A DNA stretch of 64,000 nucleotides, taken from positions 4,860,376 through 4,924,375 of the forward strand of contig NW_022098037.1 in assembly GCF_002288925.2 (NCBI RefSeq), in the 5' to 3' direction. Under the pieces are notes generated by a model, which worked only from the letters and a program-made list of their open reading frames with translations, searched no databases and was not told the DNA's origin. Numbering within the stretch: position 1 is the stretch's first letter; every line of letters starts with the position of its first letter. The translations under genes and the position numbers were made by a program. Shown one piece after another: positions 47,149 to 59,109 of this stretch. The stretch is from Delphinapterus leucas (lineage: Eukaryota; Chordata; Mammalia; Artiodactyla; Monodontidae).

Positions 47149-47800
47149 GAGATAAGAGTCACCCAGGCTCGTGGAGGTGGAGGAGGCATGGGAATCATGC
47201 AGGGTGTGAGAGGTGTGGCAGATGGGAGAAGTAAGATAGCAGAAAGTAGAAGAGGCTAGAAAGTTGAGCAGGAACCAGATGATAATGACTACATTGGCTA
47301 CAGAGAAGTTTATCTCATAGGTGATGGGTACAGTTGAAGTGTTCTGATTTGCAGCATGACACTGTGATATTTGCATATTAGAGAAAGATGCTTACAGAGT
47401 TTATATTTTGAATATTAAAATATTAAATATTAAATAAAATATAAATATTTTGAAAAGAAATTAGTAGAAGGCCTGAGATTTTAAGACTCTTTTTTTAATT
47501 ATTCAGGGAGAAAAGGAAGAGATGGATAAGATATGAATATGGTTATTACTGACTGACTATAGAGAAAGAGATGGGGCAATTTAGGATAAATCCTAAATTT
47601 CCAGTTTGGGCAAGTGGGTAGACAGCGGGAGCAAGTGAGGGTAGGGAATACTGGAGGAGGTACAGAGGGGCAGGATGAGTTTGGCTTTGGACCTGCTGAT
47701 TTAGAAGTGTCTGTGTGACATCCAAATTAAGATGCTGGTAGATAACTGGATACGTAAGTCTGGAGAACAAGAGAAAGATTTAGAAATTTAGATGTGTACA

Positions 47801-48747
47801 TCTAAATTTGGAATTTTAGATTTAGGAATCACTGGCTATGATTATGGCGGAAACTTTCAAATGGTCAACAACTTGATGTTAGTAGAAACTACTTTTTTGC
47901 TGGTACCAATGTGTTTCAAGGCAATTCCTCCATAATTTTTACGCTTTCATGAATGCTTCAACTTGGTCATTGTTGAGTTTTAGCCACCTAGATTGTACCT
48001 AATTAGCTAACTTTCTTTAGACACTGCCTGCACCATTTTGGAAAATTAACTTACTAAAGTCTACTTCAGAGAAAACAGATCGTTTGTTTTTCTATTTATG
48101 TCTGGGCATAAGTAATTAGGGTCCTAGTGCTAGGAACCTCATAAATGCTGAACAGACCTGCCAATCCTAAAAGGCTTTGGAAAAGAAAAGTTATTACTTA
48201 TATGAATCCTCTAGAGAACCAATGATGAAAATTTACCCTAGCCCAGTGGTGCTTAAAACTTTTCCATCCCATGACTGCCCAAGCCCTACATCATTTCTCC
48301 TACAAAACCAAATCACATAACTGTAGTATTTTGTACTGGTGGGAAGGGAAGAAAGAAATTATCATCTTTATGAGAGCACAGGGTGTGCTCAATAAATTTT
48401 GTTGAAAAGGGAGCACCGGGCAGAGACTGAGAACAAAAAAGCTACAGGAAGATTCTGGATTCTGAGGATTTAACAAGCAGGTGCTTCTGTGGTCGTCAAA
48501 TCACTATTCATAGATGTGTTGTTCTGGGCCAGAGATACCTGCTCTGAGAAACAATGCCTCAGACATTAGCTTCAGGAGACATCAGTCACTCATGCTAGGA
48601 CACAAAGTTAGCTCAGGAGGGATTTCAAAACTTAAGTGGGTCAAAATTGCTTCTAAGCAGGTCTAAGTTAATCTAAACTAAAGCTTGAGAAAATCAAAGG
48701 AATTCTAAGGTCCTCTGAATTCCCTACCTACATCTCCAGCCCTATTT
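47801..48747. other. No recognised feature
   Basis: Unique-looking sequence. A possible L2-like 3' end ('tgtgctcaataaattttgtt') occurs near 48380-48400 but is too short to call. Confidence 0.5.
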
Positions 48748-48763
48748 ATATCACTTCTGTTTT

Positions 48764-48977
48764 GCTTTTTTTTTTTCTTTTTTTGCGGTACGTGGGCCTC
48801 TCACTGCCATGGCCTCTCCCGCTGCGGCGCACAGGCTCCGGACGCGCAGGCTCAGCGGCCATGGCTCACTGGCCCAGCTGCTCCGTGGCATGTGGGATCC
48901 TCCCGGACCGGGGCATGAACCCGTGTCCCCTGCATCGGCAGGCGGACTCTCAACCACTGTGCCACCAGGGAAGCCCC
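48764..48977 (-). mobile_element. CHR-type SINE
   Basis: An antisense CHR copy with T-runs and 'gcggtacgtgggcctctcac'. The flanking duplication ATATCAC-Y-TCT-K-TTTT (48748-48763 and 48978-48993) has two mismatches in 16. Confidence 0.95.
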
Positions 48978-49059
48978 ATATCACCTCTTTTTTTCATGTA
49001 TAAAATCCTTTGTCTCAGTGTAAATGATTTGTGAATTGCTTCCTGTAAGACATAAGAAT

Positions 49060-49370
49060 TCCTGCCTATTTTCTAGCATCACTCCTTTTACCCTGCAATG
49101 TCTTCCCTTCTCTCTGCTTTCAAATGTCAGTCTTCAGCTTGAATTCTACTTAATTCATGGATATTTGCTGCGACCATACCAACTATCGGTCAAAATGTGT
49201 CTTCATTATTTCTGCCATAATTGTAAAATTTGGAACTCAGCAAATGCTGTCCTGCATTTCTTTTATGTATCTGTTCTATGCCCCTAACCAGATTAAAAGC
49301 CCCTTTGGATGGAGTCAGCAAATATATTTTATTGTGGTACCACTGTCCAGTAGGGCTCAATAGATGGGGA
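49060..49370 (+). mobile_element. Probable L2 LINE fragment
   Basis: A sense L2-like order is seen: 'caaatgtcagtcttcagct' (compare 'caaatgtcacctcc'), 'taaccagattaaaagcccct' and 'tagggctcaatagatgggg'. It is diverged, with moderate support only. Confidence 0.45.
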
Positions 49371-49825
49371 TGATAAAGATCATCCGAAAGTAGATTCTAA
49401 AACATATTTCAGTCTTTTATTCTAGCCTATGAAAATGGTTTTTAATTTTTTACCAAATTTTTAATTCTGTGTAAACTTTTCCAATTAAAATTTCTACCTC
49501 TTTCTTACCAATACAGTTTTATTTTCATAAATGAGATCCCCTTGCTATATTTCCTTTAATAACTCTATTCCATCTCTCAAATTTTAAACACTGCCTGAGA
49601 AAAAGACAATTTTACATAATAAGATTGTATCTTTAGCTTAATGTTTACAGTATCTCATTATATTAATGCATTTAGTAAAAGCAGAAAAAGTAACTAAGAA
49701 ATTGCCTTTTGTGGTATTTTACAAATACAATTTGCTTCACACCAAAAAGAAAATACATCCTAATTTGAAAAGTTAATTTTTAAGATTCAACCTTTTAATA
49801 TTGAATATAAGAGATGCCAGGTGGG

Positions 49826-50028
49826 GCCTCCCTGGTGGCACAGCGGTTGAGAGTCCGCCTGCCGATGCAGCGGACACAGGTTCGTGCCCCAGTCCGGGAG
49901 GATCCCACATGCCGCGGGGCAGCTGGGCCCGTGAGCCATGGCCGCTGAGCCTGCGCGTCTGGAGCCTATGCTCCGCAACGGGAGAGGCCACAACAGTGAG
50001 AGGCCCGCGTACCGCGAGAAAAAAAAAA
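49826..50028 (+). mobile_element. CHR-type SINE
   Basis: A sense CHR copy with intact A and B boxes and a long A tail. It is flanked by a perfect 17-bp duplication, AAGAGATGCCAGGTGGG, at 49809-49825 and 50029-50045, the longest perfect SINE duplication in the window. Confidence 0.98.
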
Positions 50029-50045
50029 AAGAGATGCCAGGTGGG

Positions 50046-50469
50046 TAGAGGCTTGTGACAATGAATGAAAATAGAAAACAGGAATTTTTATTATAGAACT
50101 CTTTGCAAGGAAGTCAAGAATATTAATAATTATGCCTTATATTCCACAGCTTAAGTAAAAGTATATTAGCAAATGTAATAGAAACAGAATTATCTATAGA
50201 TAATTATCTATAAAGAGATATCTATAAGATAATCTAGCTCAGGAGTTCCCAAAGGGTATTCCAAAAATAGTGTCACTACCAAAAAAAGGTTCTGCAGTCA
50301 TGAAAGTTAAGAAACTCTGCTTGCTGTCTTCCCCCTTTTGCAGATACTTATCATATACATCAACTCAAAGAAACCTCTTCAATTCCATAAACATATTTGA
50401 CCATGGAATCTTTATTTCAGTAATGCCTAATAATAGACTAGAAATCAAAACTAGTAATCACAACACTAC
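50046..50469. other. Unrecognised; TATC-rich palindrome
   Basis: It contains the 16-bp perfect palindrome ATTATCTATAGATAAT (50189-50204) in a cluster of 'atctata' repeats. No gene. Confidence 0.55.
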
Positions 50470-50635
50470 TTACGATATGCTGACCACTTAGGATATGCTG
50501 ATACAGTATGATAACTTTATTTTACAGATTTTCAAAAATGAAAGTCATAGCAGTTAAATAGCTGTCCAGGTGAGACACTCTAGACAGCTACAGAGCTAAC
50601 TCAAACCCAGGTCTCCAAATTCTACATTTTCTCCA
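50470..50635 (-). mobile_element. MIR SINE
   Basis: Antisense MIR remnant: 'ataactttattttacagatt' followed by 'aactcaaacccaggtctcca'. A small internal duplication of 'gatatgctga' lies at 50475-50501. Confidence 0.65.
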
Positions 50636-50804
50636 CGTGTTATACATAACACACTTAACATAACCATCACTTTACAATTCAAAGTTTCTCCACCAAGGCT
50701 AAAACATTCTTTCTTTAAAAGTACACACTAATATGTATTTTCAGCATACCCAGAGCTTATCTATCACCCCACCTAAATTTCTATAAGTGTCTCCTTGTTT
50801 ATAA

Positions 50805-51260
50805 AATTAAAAATGTTGTGGACTCATAGATACAGAGAACAAACAGGTGATTGCCAAAGGGGTGGGGGAAGGGTGGAGGGATGAGTGAAATAGGTGAGGG
50901 AGATTAAGAGGTACAAGCTTCCAGTCACAAAATAAATGAGTCATGGGGATAAAATGTACAGCAAGGGGAATTAGTCAGTAATATTGTAATAACTTCTTAT
51001 AGTGACAGATGGTAACTAGACTTACCATGGTGATCATTTTGCGATATATAGAAATCTCAAATCATTATGTTGTGCAGCTGGAAGTAACATAGTGTTGTAA
51101 GGTCAATTACATCAATTAAAAAATTTTAATGGGAAAAGAATCTGAGAAGAATAGGTATATGTATAAGTGAATCACTTTGCTGTACACCTGAAACTAACAC
51201 AGCACTGTAAATCAACTATACTCCAATATAAAATAAAAATTAGATTAAAAAAATAAAGGT
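50805..51260 (+). mobile_element. Two adjacent L1 3' ends
   Basis: The first (about 50805-51125) has the L1 3' UTR order 'actcatagatacagagaaca', 'gtgattgccaaaggggtgg', 'gataaaatgtacagcaagg' and an A-rich end. The second (about 51131-51260) is a short tail with 'gaatcactttgctgtacacc' and 'aaatcaactatactccaa'. They come from separate insertions of different age. Confidence 0.82.
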
Positions 51261-51665
51261 TGAATCTGAAAGCAAATAACCTCAGGCCTTTGGGATAGGT
51301 GAGACAGGGCCAGCAGACCCTGAGACTAGGTCTGGTACACATCCATCTCAGATAAAATCTTATATGGATCATGTTGCAAAAAAGCTCCTATGAAATTGTT
51401 TTAATTTCCAGTTTGAAATTTTAAAAAACAATGATAGAGCTTTAATGGAGGCATTAGACATAGAATCCTTAATGAGGTAATATATGAGAAAATCAGTTCA
51501 GAAGGAAGGTTTCTATGATTGGAGAAATCATGCATCACACTTAATGTATGTCCTTGGAGTTTACTGTTTAAAGCAAGATTAGTAAAGTATCAATCTGTGA
51601 AATTCTACAAGAAATTCATTTCATAGCTTAACTGTCACTGCTATCATCAATAACTTAGTTTTTCA
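51261..51665. other. No recognised feature
   Basis: AT-rich unique-looking sequence. No gene or named repeat. Confidence 0.5.
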
Positions 51666-51670
51666 CACGA

Positions 51671-51928
51671 GTTTTTTTTTTTTAACATCTTTATTGGAGT
51701 ATAATTGCTTTACAATGGTGTGTTAGTTTCTGCTTTATAACAAAGTGAATCAGTTATACATATACATATGTTCCCACATCTCTTCCCTCTTGCGTCTCCC
51801 TCCCACCCTCCCTATCCCACCCCTCTAGGTGGTCACAAAGCACGGAGCTGATCTCCCTGTGCCATGCGGCTGCTTCCCCCTAGCTATCTATTTTACGTTT
51901 GGTAGTGTATATATGTCCATGCCACTCT
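51671..51928 (-). mobile_element. 5'-truncated L1 3' UTR
   Basis: A T-run (51672-51683) is followed by the antisense cetartiodactyl L1 3' end: 'aacatctttattggagtata', 'ttctgctttataacaaagtg' and 'cacaaagcacggagctgatc'. The flanks 'cacacgagtt' (left) and 'cacacatgagtt' (right) suggest an imperfect target duplication. Confidence 0.88.
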
Positions 51929-52005
51929 CTCACACATGAGTTCTCATTCAAATGTTCTGAATGTCTAAACCAATTGTATCTCAGTAGCATGAAGAATATA
52001 TTATA

Positions 52006-52370
52006 GGAGCTGGAGGCCGATTCCTGCCCTGCCACCTCCCCCCACAGTGTGCTCATCTCGCACTCCCGCAACAAACCACCCATTGTAAGCAAGTCATCCA
52101 GCTTCTGGGACAGACCCCTCTGATACCAGGGGAAAAACTGTGGTTGCCTGGCTCTCCACCCTTCACCCTGTGCCCAGCTCTTGGCTCTTGCTGTCTCTTT
52201 AGAAGCCCGGCGCCCGCGGATTCCCTACTCCAGCACCCAGAAGGCCTTCCTGGGACATTTCGAGGTATTGTCATGACACGTGCACATAGACTTGAGGAAA
52301 AAAAGTGCTTTTGCAAAAGGACCTTTCTCCATCAAATCTAAGATGTTACTGCTTATAAGAACTACGAGTG
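52006..52370 (+). other. Candidate 5'-transduced segment of the full-length L1
   Basis: This GC-richer stretch lies between the left L1 target duplication (51992-52005) and the canonical L1 5' end. It has no resemblance to the L1 5' UTR that follows. If the 14-bp duplication marks the insertion edge, the segment entered together with the L1, as in 5' transduction from an upstream promoter. Short open frames here look random. The alternative is an unusual 5' UTR extension. Confidence 0.6.
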
Positions 52371-52384
52371 AGGGGACAGACCTT

Positions 52385-52395
52385 CAAGATGGCGG
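52385..52395 (+). promoter_or_regulatory. YY1-type site at the L1 5' end
   Basis: CAAGATGGCGG matches the YY1 consensus. In human L1 such a site lies about 13-21 bases after the transcription start and positions it. Here it places the normal start near 52371, supporting the view that bases 52006-52370 are extra. Confidence 0.7.
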
Positions 52396-53609
52396 AAGAG
52401 TAAGACACGGAGATCACCTTCCTCCCCACAAATACATCAGAAATACATCTACACATGGAACAACTCCTACAGAACACCTACTAAACACTGGAAGAAGACC
52501 TCAGACTTCCCAAAAGGCAAGAAACTCCCCACGTACCTGGGGAGGGCAAAAGAAAAAACAGAGACAAAAGAATAGGGATGGACCTGCATCTCTGAGAGGG
52601 AGCTGTGAAGGAGGAAAAGTTTCCACACATTAGGAAGCCCCATCACTAGCTGAGACAGGTGGTGGCAGGGAAGAAGCCTCAGAGCCATGGAGGAGAGTGC
52701 AGCAATAGCAGTGCAGCGGGCAAAGCGGAGAGATTCCCACACAAAGAATCGGTGCCAACCAGCACTCACCAGCCTGAGAGCCTTGTTTGCTCACCCTCCA
52801 GGGTGGGTGGGAGCTGGGGGCTGAGGCTCGCAATTCGGTGGTCAGATCCCAGGGAGAGGACTGGGGTTGGCCACAGGAACACAGTCTGAAGAGGGCTAGT
52901 GCGCCACAGCTAGCCGGGAGGGAGTCCGGGAAAATGTCTGGACCTGCCTAAGAGGCAAGAGACTATTGTTTCGGGGTGCGCGAGGACAGGGGATTCAGCG
53001 CACCGCCTAAACAAGCTCCAGAGACAGGCACGAGCCGCAGCTATCAGCACGGACACCAGAGATGGGCATGAGATGCTAAAGGTGCTGCTGCAGCCACCAA
53101 TAAGCCTGTGTGCAAGCAGAGGTCACTATCAACACCTCCCCTCCCAGGAGCCTGTGCAGCCAGCCACTGCCAAGGTCCCGTGACCCAGGGACAACTTCCC
53201 CAGGAGAACACATAGCACACCTCAGGCTCTTGTAACGTCATGCTGGCCTCTGCTGCTGCAGGCTCACCCCGCCTTCCGTACCCCTCCCTCCCCCCAGCCT
53301 GAGTGAGCCAGAGCCCCCTAATCAGCAGCTCCTTTAACCCCGTCCTGTCTGGGTGGGAACAGACGCCCTCCGGCGACCTACATGCGGTAGTGGGGCCAAA
53401 TCCAAAGCTGAACCCCAGGAGCTGTGTGAACAAAGAAGAGAAAGGGAAATCTCTCCCAGCAGCCTCAGGAGCAGTGGGTTAAACCTCCACAATCAACCTG
53501 ATATACCTTACATCTGTGGAACGCCTGAATAGACAACAAATCACCCCAAAATTGAGGCAGTGGGCTTTGGAAGCAACTGTAGGCTTCGGGTTTGCTTTCT
53601 GCATCTAAT

Positions 53610-53950
53610 TTGTTTCTGGTTTTATGTTTATCTTAGTTTAGTATTTAGAGTTTATTATCATTGTTAGATTTGTTTATTGACTTGGCTGCTCTCTTCCTTT
53701 TTTTTATATATATAAATATATATTATTTTTTCCTTTTCCTCTTTTTGTAAGTGGGTATGTATATACTTCTTTGTGTGATTTTGTCTGTATAGCTTTGCTT
53801 TTACCATTTGTCCTAGAGTTCTGTTGGTCCGATTTTGGGTTTTGTTTTTTTTTTAGTATAGTTTTTAGCTCTTGTTATCATTGGTGGATTTGTTTATTGG
53901 TTTGATGGCTCTCTTCTTTCCTTTTTTATGAATTTTTATATTTTTCATAA
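53610..53950 (+). repeat. Two T-rich modules about 220 bp apart in the L1 5' UTR
   Basis: The pattern 'ttatcattgntngatttg', 'tttattg' and 'ggctgctctctt'/'ggctctcttc' occurs at 53655-53700 and again at 53875-53920. Each copy sits in a T-rich context. It resembles the repeated-module 5' UTRs of other L1 lineages, although only two units are seen. Confidence 0.6.
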
Positions 53951-54513
53951 TTTTTTGAAATTATTTTATTTTATTTTTTCTTTCTTTCTTCTTTTTTCTC
54001 CCTTTACTTCTGAGCCGTGTGGTTGACAGGGTCTTCGTGCTCAGGCCAGGGGTCAGGCCTGTGCCTCTGAGGTGGAGGAGCTGAGTTCAGGACACTGGTC
54101 CAACAGAGACCTCCCGGCTCCACGAAATATCAAACAGAGAAAGCTCTCCCAGAGATATCCAACTCAACCCTAAGACCAAGCTCCACTCAACAACCAGCAA
54201 GCTACAGTGCTAAACACCCTGTGCCAAAAACTAGCAACACAGGAACACCACCCCACCCATTAGCAGAGAGGCTGCCTAAAATCATAATAAGGTCACAGCC
54301 ACCCCAAAACACATCACCAGATGTGATCCGTCCCACCAGAAAGACAAGATCCAGCCTCAACCACCAGAACACAGGCACTAGTCCCCATCACCAGGAAGCC
54401 TACTCAACCCACTGAACCAACCTCAGTCACTAGGGGCAGACACCAAAAGCAACGGGAACTGCAAACCTGCAGCCTGCAAAAAGGAGACCCCAAAACACAG
54501 TAAAGTAAGCAAA

Positions 54514-55393
54514 ATGAAAAGACACAGGAACACACAGGAGATGAAGAAGCAAGGTAAAAACCCACCAGACTAAACAAATGGAGAGGAAATAGGCAGTCTA
54601 CCTGAAAAAGAATTCAGGGTAATGATACAAAAGATGATCCAAAATCTTGGATATAGAATGGAGAAAATACAAGAAACGTTTAACAAGGACCTAGAAGAAC
54701 TAAAGAGCAAACAAACAATGATGAACACAATACATGAAATTAAAACTTCTCTAAAAGGAAACAAGAGCAGAAAAACTGAGGCAGAAGAATGGATAAGTGA
54801 CCTGGAAGATAAAATAGTGGAAATAACTACTGCAGAGAACAAAAAAGGGAAAAGAATGAAAAGAATTGAGGACAGCTTGAGAGACCTCTGGAGCAACATT
54901 ACAAGCACCAACATGCAAATCATAGGGGCCCCAGAAGAAGAAAGAGACTGAGAAAATATCTGAAGAGATTATAATTGAAAACTTCCCTAATATAGGAAAG
55001 GAAATAGTCAATCAAGTCCAGGAAACACAGAGACTCCCATACAGGATAAATCCAAGGAGAAACACACCAAGACACATATTAATCATATTATCAGAAATTA
55101 AACACAAAGAAAAAATATTATAAGCAGCAAGGGAAAAACAAAAAATAACATACAAGGGAATCCCCATAAGGTTAACAGCTCATCTTTCAGCAGAAACTCT
55201 GCAAGCCAGTAGGGACTGGCAGGACATCTTTAAAGTGATGAAAGGGAAAAACCTACAACCAAGATTAGTGTACCTGGCTAGGATCTCATTCAGATTCGAC
55301 GGAGAAATTAAAACCTTTACAGACAAGCAAAAGCTAAGAGAATTCGGCACAACCAAACCAGCTTTAAAACAAATGCTAAAGGAACTTCTCTAG
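54514..55393 (+). pseudogene. L1 ORF1 (RNA-binding chaperone), inactivated
   Basis: ORF1p is a trimeric nucleic-acid chaperone that coats L1 RNA. The start at 54514 gives 'MKRHRNTQEMKKQGKNPPD' and is stopped by TAA at codon 20 (54571-54573). A coiled-coil stretch follows ('IQETFNKDLEELKSKQ', about 54670-54720), then the start of the RRM ('NITSTNMQIIGAPEEE'). A frameshift near 54945 moves the frame to 'ISEEIIIENFPNIGKE', with one more TAA at 55121-55123. The C-terminal domain ('KTFTDKQKLREF') ends at TAG 55391-55393. The order and ~290-codon length are normal for L1 ORF1. Confidence 0.92.
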
Positions 55394-55451
55394 GCAGGAA
55401 ACACAAGGGAGGGAAAAGACCTACAATAACAAACCCAAAACAATTAACAAA

Positions 55452-58400
55452 ATGGTAATAGGAACAAACATATTTATCATTACCTTAAAGATAAATGGAT
55501 TAAATGCTCCAACCAAAAGACACAGACTGGCTGAATGTATACAAAACCAAGACACTTATATGTGCTCTCTACAAGAGACCCACTTCAGATGTAGGGACAC
55601 ATACAGACTGAAAGTGACGGGATGGGAACAGATACTCCATGCAAATGGAAATAAAAAGAAAGCTAGAGTAGCAATTCTCATATTGTCTGATATGAGAATT
55701 AAATACACTTTAAAATAAAGACTATTACAAGAGACAAAGAAGGGCACTACATAATGGTTAAGGGATCAATCCAAGAAGAAGATATAACAATTGTAAATAT
55801 TTATACACCCAACACAGAAGCACCTCAATACATAAGGCAAATGCTAATAGCCATAAAAGGGGAAATCGACAGTAACAAACTCATAGTAGGGGACTGTAAC
55901 ACCCCACTTTCACCAATGGACAGATCATCCAAAATGAAAATAAATAAGGAAACACAAGCTTTAAATGATACATTAAACAAGATGGATTTAATTGATATTC
56001 ATAGGACATTCCATCCAAAAACAACAGAATACACTTTCTTCTCAAGTGCTCATGGAACATTCTCCGGGATAGATCATATCTTCGGTCACAAATCAAGCCT
56101 TGGTAAATTTAAGAAAACTGAAATCGTATCAAGTATCTTTTCTGACCACAACACTATGAGACTAGATATGAATTACAGGAAGAAATCTGTAAAAAATAAA
56201 AACACATGGAGGCTAAAAAATACACTACTAAATAACCAATACATCACTGAAGAAATCAAAGAGGAAATCAAAAAATACCTAGAAACAAATGACAATGAAA
56301 ACACGACGACCCAAAACCTATGGGATGCAGCAAAAGCAGTTCTAATATGGAAGTTTACAGCAATACAATCCTACCTCAAGACACAAGAAAAATCTCAAAT
56401 GAACAACCTAACCTTACATGTAAAGCAATTAGAGAAAGAAGAACAAAAAAAATCCCAAAGTTAGCAGAAGGAAAGAAATCATAAAGATCAGATCATAAAT
56501 AAATGAAAAAGAAATGAAGGAAACAATAGCAAAGATCAATAAAACTAAAAGCTGTTTCTTTGGGAAGGTAAAGAAGATTGATAAACCATTAGCTAGACTC
56601 ATCAAGAAAGAAAAGGAGCAGACTCAAATCAGTAGAATTAGAAATGAAAAAGGAGAAGTAACAACTGACACTGCAGAAATACTAAGGATCGTGAGAGATT
56701 ACTAGAAGCAACTTTATGCCACAAAAATGGACAACCTGTAAGAAATGGACACATTCTTAGAAAAGCACAACCTGCCAAGACTGAACCAGGAAGAAATAGA
56801 AAATATAAACAGACCAATCACAAGCACTGAAATTGAAACTTTTATTAAAAATCTTCCAACAAATAGAAGCCCAGGACCAGATGGCTTCACAGGCGAATTC
56901 TATCAAACATTTAGAGAAGGACTAACACCTATCCTTCTCAAACGCTTCCAAAATATAGCAGAGGGAGCAACACTCCCAAACTCATTCTCCAAGGCCACCA
57001 TCACCCTGATACCAAAACCAGACAAAGACGTCACAAAAAAAGAAAACTACAGGCCAATATCACTTATGAACATAGATGTGAAAATCCTCAACAGAATACT
57101 AGCAAACAAAATCCAACAGCACATTAAAAGGATCATACAGGATGATCAAGTGGGGTTTATCCCAGGAATGCAAGGATTCTTCAATATATGCAAATCAGTC
57201 AATGTGATACACCATATTAACAAACTGCAGGAGAAAATCCATATGATCGTCTCAATAGATGCAGAAAAAGCTTTTGACAAAATTCAACACGCATTTATGA
57301 TGAAAACCCTCCAGAAATTAGGCATAGAGGAAACCTACCTCAACATAATAAAAGCCATATATGACAAACCCACAGCCAACATCATCCTCAATGGTGAAAA
57401 ACTGAAACCATTCCTAAGATCAGGAAGAAGACAAGGTTGTCCACTCTCACCCCTATTATTCAACATAGTTTTGGACGTTTTAGCCACAGCAATCAGAGAA
57501 GAAAAAGAAATAAAAGGAATCCAAATCAGAAATGAAGAAGTAAAGCTGCCACTGTTTGCAGATGATATGATACTATTCATAGAGAATCCTAAAGATGCTA
57601 CCAGAAAATTACTAGAGCTAATCAATGAATTTGGTAAAGTAGCAGGATACAAAATTAATGCACAGTAATCTCTTGCATTCCTATACACCAATGATGAAAA
57701 ATCTGAAAGAGAAATTAAGGAAACACTCCCATTTACCACTGCAACAAAACGAATAAAATGTCTAGGAATAAACCTACCTAAGGAAACAAAAGACCTGTAT
57801 GCAGAAAACTATAAGGCACTGACGAAAGAAATTAAAGATGATACAAACAGATGAAGAGATATACCATGTTCTTGGATTGGAAGATTCAACAATGTGAAAA
57901 TGACTATACTACCCAAAGCAATCTACAGATTCCATGCACTCCCTATCAAACTACTAGTGGCATTTCTCACAGAACGAGAACAAAAAATTTCACAATTTGT
58001 ATGGAAACACAAAAGACCCCGAATAGCCAAAGCAATCTTGAGAAAGAAAAACGGAGATGGAGGAATCAGGCTCCCTGACTTCAGACTATAATACAAAGCT
58101 ACAGTAATCAAGATAGTATGGTACTGGCACAAAAACAGAAATATAGGTCAATGGAACAGGATAGAAAGCCCAGAGATAAACCCACACACATACGATCACC
58201 TTATTTTTGATAAAGGAGGCAAGAATATACAATGGAGAAAAGACATCCTCTTCAATAAGTGGTGCTGGGCAAAAAGGACAGCTACATGTAAAAGAATGAA
58301 ATTAGAACACTTCCTAACACCATACACGAAAATAAACTCAAAATGGATTAAAGACCTAAATGTAAGGCCAGACACTATAAAACTTTTAGAGGAAAACATA

Positions 58401-59109
58401 GGCAGAACACTCTACGACATAAATTACAGCAAGATCCCTTTTGACCCTCCTCCTAGAGAAATGGAAATAAAAACAAAAATAAACAAATGGGACCTAGAGA
58501 AATTTAAAAGCTTTTGCACAGCAAAGGAAACCATAAACAAGATGAAATGACAACCCTCAGAATGGAAGAAAATAGTTGCAAACGAAGCAACCGACAAAGG
58601 ATGAACCTCCAAAATTTACAAGCAGCTCATGCAGCTCAATATCAAAAAAAAAAAAACAACCCAATCCAAAAATGGGCAGAATACCTAAACAGACATTTCT
58701 CCAAAGAAGATATACAGATTGCAACAAACACATGAAAGGATGCTCAACGTCACTAATCATTAGAGAAATGCAAATCAAAACTACAATCAAGTATCACCTC
58801 ACACTGGTCAGAATGGCCATTATCAAAAAATCTACAAACAATAAATGCTGGAGAGGGTGTGGAGAAAAGGGAACCCTCTTGCACTGTTGGTGGGAATGTA
58901 AATTGATACAGCCACTATGGAGAACAGTATGGAGGTTCCTTAAAAAACTAAAATTGGAACTACCATACGACCCAGCAATCCCACTAATGGGCATATACCC
59001 TGAGAAAACCATAATTCAAAAAGAGTCGTGTACCACAATGTTCACTGCAGCTCTATTTACGATAGCCAGGAAATGGAAGCAACCTAAGTGTCCACGGACA
59101 GATGAATGA
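55452..59109 (+). pseudogene. L1 ORF2 (endonuclease / reverse transcriptase), inactivated
   Basis: The endonuclease part begins 'MVIGTNIFIITLKINGLNAP' (55452) with QETH near 55580, then shifts frame near 55720. From 55754 it keeps 'VGDCNT' and the catalytic SDH motif (about 56139-56147). Reverse transcriptase from 56745 has '[16 protein letters not shown]', '[14 protein letters not shown]' and the intact active-site FADD (about 57556-57567). The C-terminal domain keeps the full C-x3-C-x7-H-x4-C motif (58849-58902). At least four frameshifts (one beside the A-run at 58646-58657) and in-frame stops at 56703, 57666, 57852, 58089 and 58548 disable it. Catalytic residues are otherwise conserved, so decay is recent. 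Confidence 0.94.

Larger units (their letters stand above)
45355..47800 (-). mobile_element. Ancient L2 LINE split by later insertions
   Basis: Three antisense L2 blocks lie in consistent order. The 3'-end block (about 45355-45485) has 'tactagccaggcacttggc' and 'aaagagctcatactccagt'. A middle block (45740-45940) has 'gaagaggcattccaggttga'. The 5'-ward block (47150-47800) has 'ggacctgctgatttagaagt' and 'gtgtgacatccaaattaag'. Between them sit a MIR, an ERV LTR and an MLT1 LTR with its own SINE. Boundaries are approximate. Confidence 0.65.

Noticed and set aside
53044..53433. 129-codon minus-strand frame
   Set aside because: It is antisense to the GC-rich L1 5' UTR, where chance frames are expected. 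No domain is recognised.
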